Shown piece after piece: positions 59,457 to 64,000 of a DNA stretch of 64,000 bases (positions are counted from its first letter, which is position 1; every line of letters begins with the position of its first letter). The notes beneath the pieces were generated by a model. That model searched no databases, was not told the origin of the DNA, and saw only the letters and a list, made by a program, of their open reading frames with translations. The position numbers were made by a program, and so were the translations under genes. Source of the stretch: Myotis daubentonii (Eukaryota > Chordata > Mammalia > Chiroptera > Vespertilionidae); contig NC_081849.1 of NCBI RefSeq assembly GCF_963259705.1, positions 55,524,093 to 55,588,092 of the forward strand, in the 5' to 3' direction.

Positions 59457-61084
59457 CTGAGCTGAAGGGAAAAAAGAAAATTAAAAAAATAATTAAGAGA
59501 AAAACTGCCAAGACTTAAGGAATGTCAAGTAAGATCTTCCATGCCAGATATTTTTAGGCTGGGATAAAACTTATGATTATTTGCCAATTAGCTTCTATTT
59601 AAAGTGGCATTGGCAGCAATACTCGAGAGGGGAAATTTCAGCAGCATCATTGTTGTCAACTAGAAAACATGTATGTCAGAAATATAATGGTGGCAGTCCC
59701 TCTGAATTTCACCTGCCAGATGGAAATAAAAGAGACATGCAAAGCAAAAGAAGCCATAGGATTTCTATTAGCTGCAGTGTTTCTTTATGCAAGTAAAAGA
59801 TATGCTTTTGGAGTAAAGGGTATTCCATTTACCCACTGCCAGTGCTTAAGCGGCCCGTTTGAAGTAACCACATAATTCTTTCAAATAATGTGCAGTTATT
59901 ACATCTCTCAGGGATTCTGCTTTCTAGAAATCATCTGATTTTGGTAAGTTCCATCTATTGCAAATTACACTACCACAATTAAAGATGTTTGCCCTAAATT
60001 TGGCCAAAATATGCAACAAAGTTTCTTAAATTATTGTCATCTATCTTGGCCCTATATTATAAAATGTTATAATTCAATGACTATGGTGATATCAATGCAA
60101 ATAAACTCCATCTTTTCATGCCAAATATTTTCCTAGTTACTAGTTAGAATTAACAAAAAGAACATCATTATTTCATCAGTCTTAATGTCAAACCACTTCC
60201 CTATTTTTAGTAAGAGAATAATTACGGAATAGCAAGGACTTTATGCATTCGGCAGCAATTAAAACACAAGTAAACTTTTTCAGTTCTATAATATTTTCAT
60301 CATGGTTGATTGAGACATCAAAATAGGCTGCTCCAAATTGACAGAATATTACAAAAACAAGTTTTCACATGCACACTAATGTGCACACACACATATATAA
60401 CTACCTAAAATAGAAATTAGGTTACTTTTAATTTGGTAAAAATGTAATGAACTATCGTCCTAATTAACATTAGTTGTGATCTGATTAGCTAGTATTACTT
60501 TACTAATATTATGTAATACTGAACCTTTTTATCCAATCAAGTCATATTTAAACAGATGCCAACTGATTTTTTTTTTAAAAGAGCCTATTTTATATGGGGG
60601 AATGCTTACTAAAATAATCAGTCTGTTGAAAAAGTTTTGTGTTGGTAATTCAACTGAGTTTAGACAAATTAAACATAAAAAATAAATTCTATATTTTACA
60701 AGTTTAATAAAAGAGGTTTACAACATACATATAATTAAAGGCTTTTTTATCAGCTTATTTAATAATATTTTTAAAAACAGAATTATTTGGTTAAATAAAA
60801 TTTATATTATAAGAACAGAACCAATGGTAATTTTGCCTATTGTCAAAATATATGGAGTCTGACACCCATTTTATAACAACTTTCTTCTGGACACCAATAT
60901 TTAAACTTATTAAAGACAAACCCCATTCTCTGCCACAAAATGAAACCAAACAAATTAAGGGCGTTTTCCAGATTATAACTGATGCCTATTTCTTCAGCCT
61001 ATATTTGAAGAAGGGTATTCTCTTCATATTCCACTAATACCTGATACCTAACTAACAAAAGTCCTACAAACTTCAAATCACAGT

Positions 61085-61250
61085 TTTGTAACTTGCTAGC
61101 AATGTAAACTGAGTAACATTATTTAACCTGAGTTAACTCCATTTTACTCACCAGTTTCATAGCGATAATAGAGATTTCTGGTGAGGATTAAATGAAATAG
61201 TCTAAATAAAATGCCAGACAATGCCAGATACTCAAGAAATGTTGTTTTCG
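61085..61250 (+). mobile_element. MIR SINE
   Basis: Contains 'aacattatttaacctgagtt', then aactccattttactcaccag and 'gtgaggattaaatgaaatag', with a 3' end near 'tactcaagaaatgttg'. Confidence 0.75.
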
Positions 61251-61790
61251 TCTTTCCACCACCCATTTTTTTTCCATTTCACTCACAATAAAACTGCTTC
61301 AATCATTACAATGCAGGTTTAATATCTTGACTTCTAATGAATTATATTATACATGGAAAAAATTAACAGCTGAAATTTGTACATTGGCATTCTCTTAGCT
61401 ACAAACATTTTTCTTGCATTGTAGGAAGCTTGGGTTTTCTTATAGACTCACAAATTATAACTAGAAGAGTACCCTTTAAAATTAGTTTCTACACCAAAAA
61501 ATTACAAGAATGTTTTTAATATCTATTTAATAACTAACAGCAGGTAGACAGAATCAAATCCTACATATTTTTCCAATCATATCCACATGTTTTGGTTTTC
61601 CTTCTAAATTAACAGCTAAATAGACATAACTATTGAGACGCAAAAATTATCAACCACAACAATCATTATGCTTTTAAAAAGCCTACACTTACAAGAATTT
61701 AATAAAAATGTAATATCGCTTTACAGGAATACTAGTTAAAAAGTATATTTGCAACTGAAAATGCTGGTATGAATGTCCTAAAGGCCAGAC

Positions 61791-61813
61791 TTTTTTTTTT
61801 TTTTTTTTTTTTT
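61791..61813. repeat. poly(T) run, 23 bp
   Basis: Uninterrupted T run. No element body recognised beside it. Confidence 0.9.
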
Positions 61814-62737
61814 ACTATGATAAGACAAAGTTGCAACTCCATAATATGTATCACTTCAAGAAAGGCACAAAAATCTCTGATGAATGTGAGTTGTGTGATG
61901 GGAAACGTATGCAAAGAAAAAGGAAAACTTTAGGAGCAGAAGAAACTAGAAGTATACAGAAAATAGCTGCATCCTAGTAATTTGTAAAAAGAATAACACT
62001 TGCTATTTCTGTTCTAACTCTTTAGCATACTGAATAAATACTTCACACTTACGCTTGAACATATTACAGAATTTTAACAAAAAACATATGACTCACATAT
62101 TTCACAGAAGCTAATCTTCAGAAACTGAATGGACCCAATGAAACAGCAGGCTACTTAAATAGACAAAGGCTTACGTCTACCTCTAATAGGAAGTTAGAGT
62201 AAAAGGGAAGCAGTTAACGAAAAACACAAGTTGGATCTGGACAAGGAAAATATGACAAAGTATTGCCACACTCGTAGAATACATTTCATTTCTTCCCCTC
62301 GATTCATGGGAATTCTATGAAGCAGCCCACTATAGCTGCTAAAAATTCGTGACAAGTCATACTAACTCCAAAGTGGAAAGTTAACAACAGAGGCCAACCT
62401 AAAAAAAATTTTTAAGAAGGGTTATTTTTTCCCAACTATCTATTATAACTACGCTTGGAATAATCACCTTCGAGGAATGAAAATGTTTCCACACACTCCG
62501 TAATTAAAGAGGAAGGGGCAGAGTAGGACATAAGGGGAAAGTAGATACCCAAAGACCAATAAAAGGCTTTCAAGAAGATTGAGCATGTGGATTTTATTGG
62601 TAATAGCTGCAGCGGCTCTATCAGATCATTGCACGCTAATAGACAAGTTGCCATCAAGTCTCAGGACTTCTGCTTTCAAAGGAGAGTATCTGCACCCTCA
62701 GCTATTTGCTTTACCTCGATTATTATCCAAAGGTGCG

Positions 62738-62756
62738 TTTCTCTCTCTCTCTCTCT

Positions 62757-62803
<47 letters not shown>
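62738..62803. repeat. (CT)n microsatellite
   Basis: Two CT runs separated by TTCTTT. The length may be variable between individuals. Confidence 0.95.
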
Positions 62804-62806
<3 letters not shown>

Positions 62807-63218
62807 CTACATAGCAACACATATCATGCTAAAGAAACTGATGAAAACAGTCATGATACCACAGAATCACTAACCCTAATGCTTAATTTTAATATATTTT
62901 CTTAACATTTCCCAGGGAGGATGGGGGGCAGGGCAGTTTTTAGTTTGCCTTTATTTTATGCATATTTTAACCTTGCAAATGGAATAATAATCATTACTTA
63001 AGAAAAGGTGAGCATTTACATATTTTCCAAGGTTGGCTGCAGGCAAGGGAAAAAAAAGCCACACCTTTTACTTACAAACTAGGAGCCTGTAGGGTTTCTC
63101 TTAAAGCGAGAGAGGAAAGTGGAAACATTACAAATGAAACAAATGTCAAGTATCAAAGGGGTTAATATTTAATTAAAACCAGTTCTATCCACTGTAACAA
63201 TGACCTGGAGCCAAACAA

Positions 63219-63239
63219 GGCGGAAGATGTATGAGTCAT
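63219..63239 (+). promoter_or_regulatory. ETS/AP-1 motif pair
   Basis: ggcggaag (63219-63226), an ETS-type core, is followed five bases later by TGAGTCAT (63232-63239), a consensus AP-1 site. ETS and AP-1 factors often act together on such composite sites. Both motifs are short enough to arise by chance. Confidence 0.3.
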
Positions 63240-64000
63240 TCTTTCTGCCCGTGAATGAGACAGCTGATCTCCTCAGCAATTCCTCCAGACAAGCAGGCAG
63301 AGCTGGAGTTCTGCCTCCATTCACAAAAACACAGTCCAGCATGAGCCATGCGGCCCAACCACAATCTTTTCATGTCACACCCTTCTGTGGGCCGAAAGCT
63401 AGTCAACTTGAACTTACAGTATAAACACTGTTTTCCAGCTCTATCTCCACTACAGTGCAGATCCAGGAAGGTACACGTTTAAAGAAATGACAAGTTTAAA
63501 ACATGAATCCCATAGATATATTCTCCCTACTTCATAGGGAACTTGCCACAGATACGTAAATGTACAAAACTAAAAGGCAAGGAAGGAAAGAGGCAAAGGA
63601 AAAAAAGGACTAAAGGAGGGAAGGAGAGAGAAAAACCATTTTGAAAAATGCCCCCTTTTTTTTGCCTGTTATTCAAAGTTTCTCTACCCTAAGATTTTAA
63701 CAGAGTGCTGCTGACTTTGTAGCGTTTCACTTTGAACAAAGGGTTAAAAACAACTTTCTTCAAAGAAAGTGAAATTCTAAGTAAAAGCAAATCAACAAGA
63801 AAATCAACCTTCGCACAGTGGTATTCTGTTAAATGCTAAAATGAAGCTGCAGGCCATGGAATAAAATAATCATGAGGACACTAAGCCTGGCTTTATACCA
63901 CATCCGCTTTTAACATTAAAATGATTGCACCAGTGTGTAAGCATTAATTAATGCAGAAGTATAAACATATTCAAACAGATAAATAAAGGGGCTATTTCCC

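Larger units (their letters stand above)
59457..64000. other. ETV1: ETV1 intron upstream of the 49-nt exon, runs off the window
   Basis: AT-rich. Contains a MIR, a T run, a CT microsatellite and an ETS/AP-1 motif pair. No ETV1 exon or other gene is recognised, so the remaining 5' part of the gene lies beyond 64000. Confidence 0.75.

Noticed and set aside
59457..64000. Search for the upstream ETV1 exon (residues ending LAEAQ)
   Set aside because: No minus-strand sequence matching that exon with splice sites was found, so it probably lies beyond 64000.

Overview
This is vertebrate nuclear DNA: AT-rich, poor in CpG, and made of very short exons in large introns full of transposons. The repeat set points to a vespertilionid (vesper) bat. 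It has HeliBat-type Helitrons with 5' TC, a 3' hairpin and a CTAR end; VES-type tRNA-derived SINEs; nonautonomous hAT elements with 8-bp target duplications; a TA-flanked mariner-like MITE; and 3' ends of a bat-type LINE-1. Older mammalian repeats (MIR, L2, MaLR-type LTRs, MER5-type hAT fragments) lie beneath. Repeat family names come from pattern memory, not a library search.

The only gene I can support is ETV1 (ER81, PEA3-subfamily ETS transcription factor), on the minus strand. Six internal coding exons are present, in transcript order: 59408-59456 (49 nt), 27617-27746 (130), 24845-25033 (189), 19780-20027 (248), 2693-2761 (69) and 813-881 (69). The reading frame is continuous across all six. 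They match human ETV1 residues of about 63-314, that is, the rest of the acidic activation region and the central regulatory region with its kinase, SUMO and acetylation sites. The N-terminal exons lie beyond the right edge. The ETS DNA-binding domain and 3' end lie beyond the left edge.

Layout: 1-2.7 kb holds the two 69-nt exons and a hAT element with a perfect target duplication. 2.8-19.8 kb is one intron with a tandem pair of Helitrons (15.0-16.2 kb), a MaLR-type LTR, an E-box cluster and microsatellites. 20-27.7 kb holds three exons and a solo LTR split by a hAT element. 27.7-59.4 kb is a 31.7-kb intron with a four-level nest of transposons (33.0-34.15 kb), several SINEs, Helitrons and MIRs, and two CpG-retaining blocks that may be regulatory. 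59.4-64 kb has the 49-nt exon and the start of the next intron.

The strongest unusual signal is the splice donor of the 2693-2761 exon. It reads AAG|TTAAGT where AAG|GTAAGT is expected, so the invariant +1 G is T, although the exon's coding sequence is intact. The exon is symmetric (69 nt, phase 1-1), so skipping it would keep the ETV1 frame. I found no undescribed gene system, CRISPR array, functional RNA gene or other protein-coding gene.
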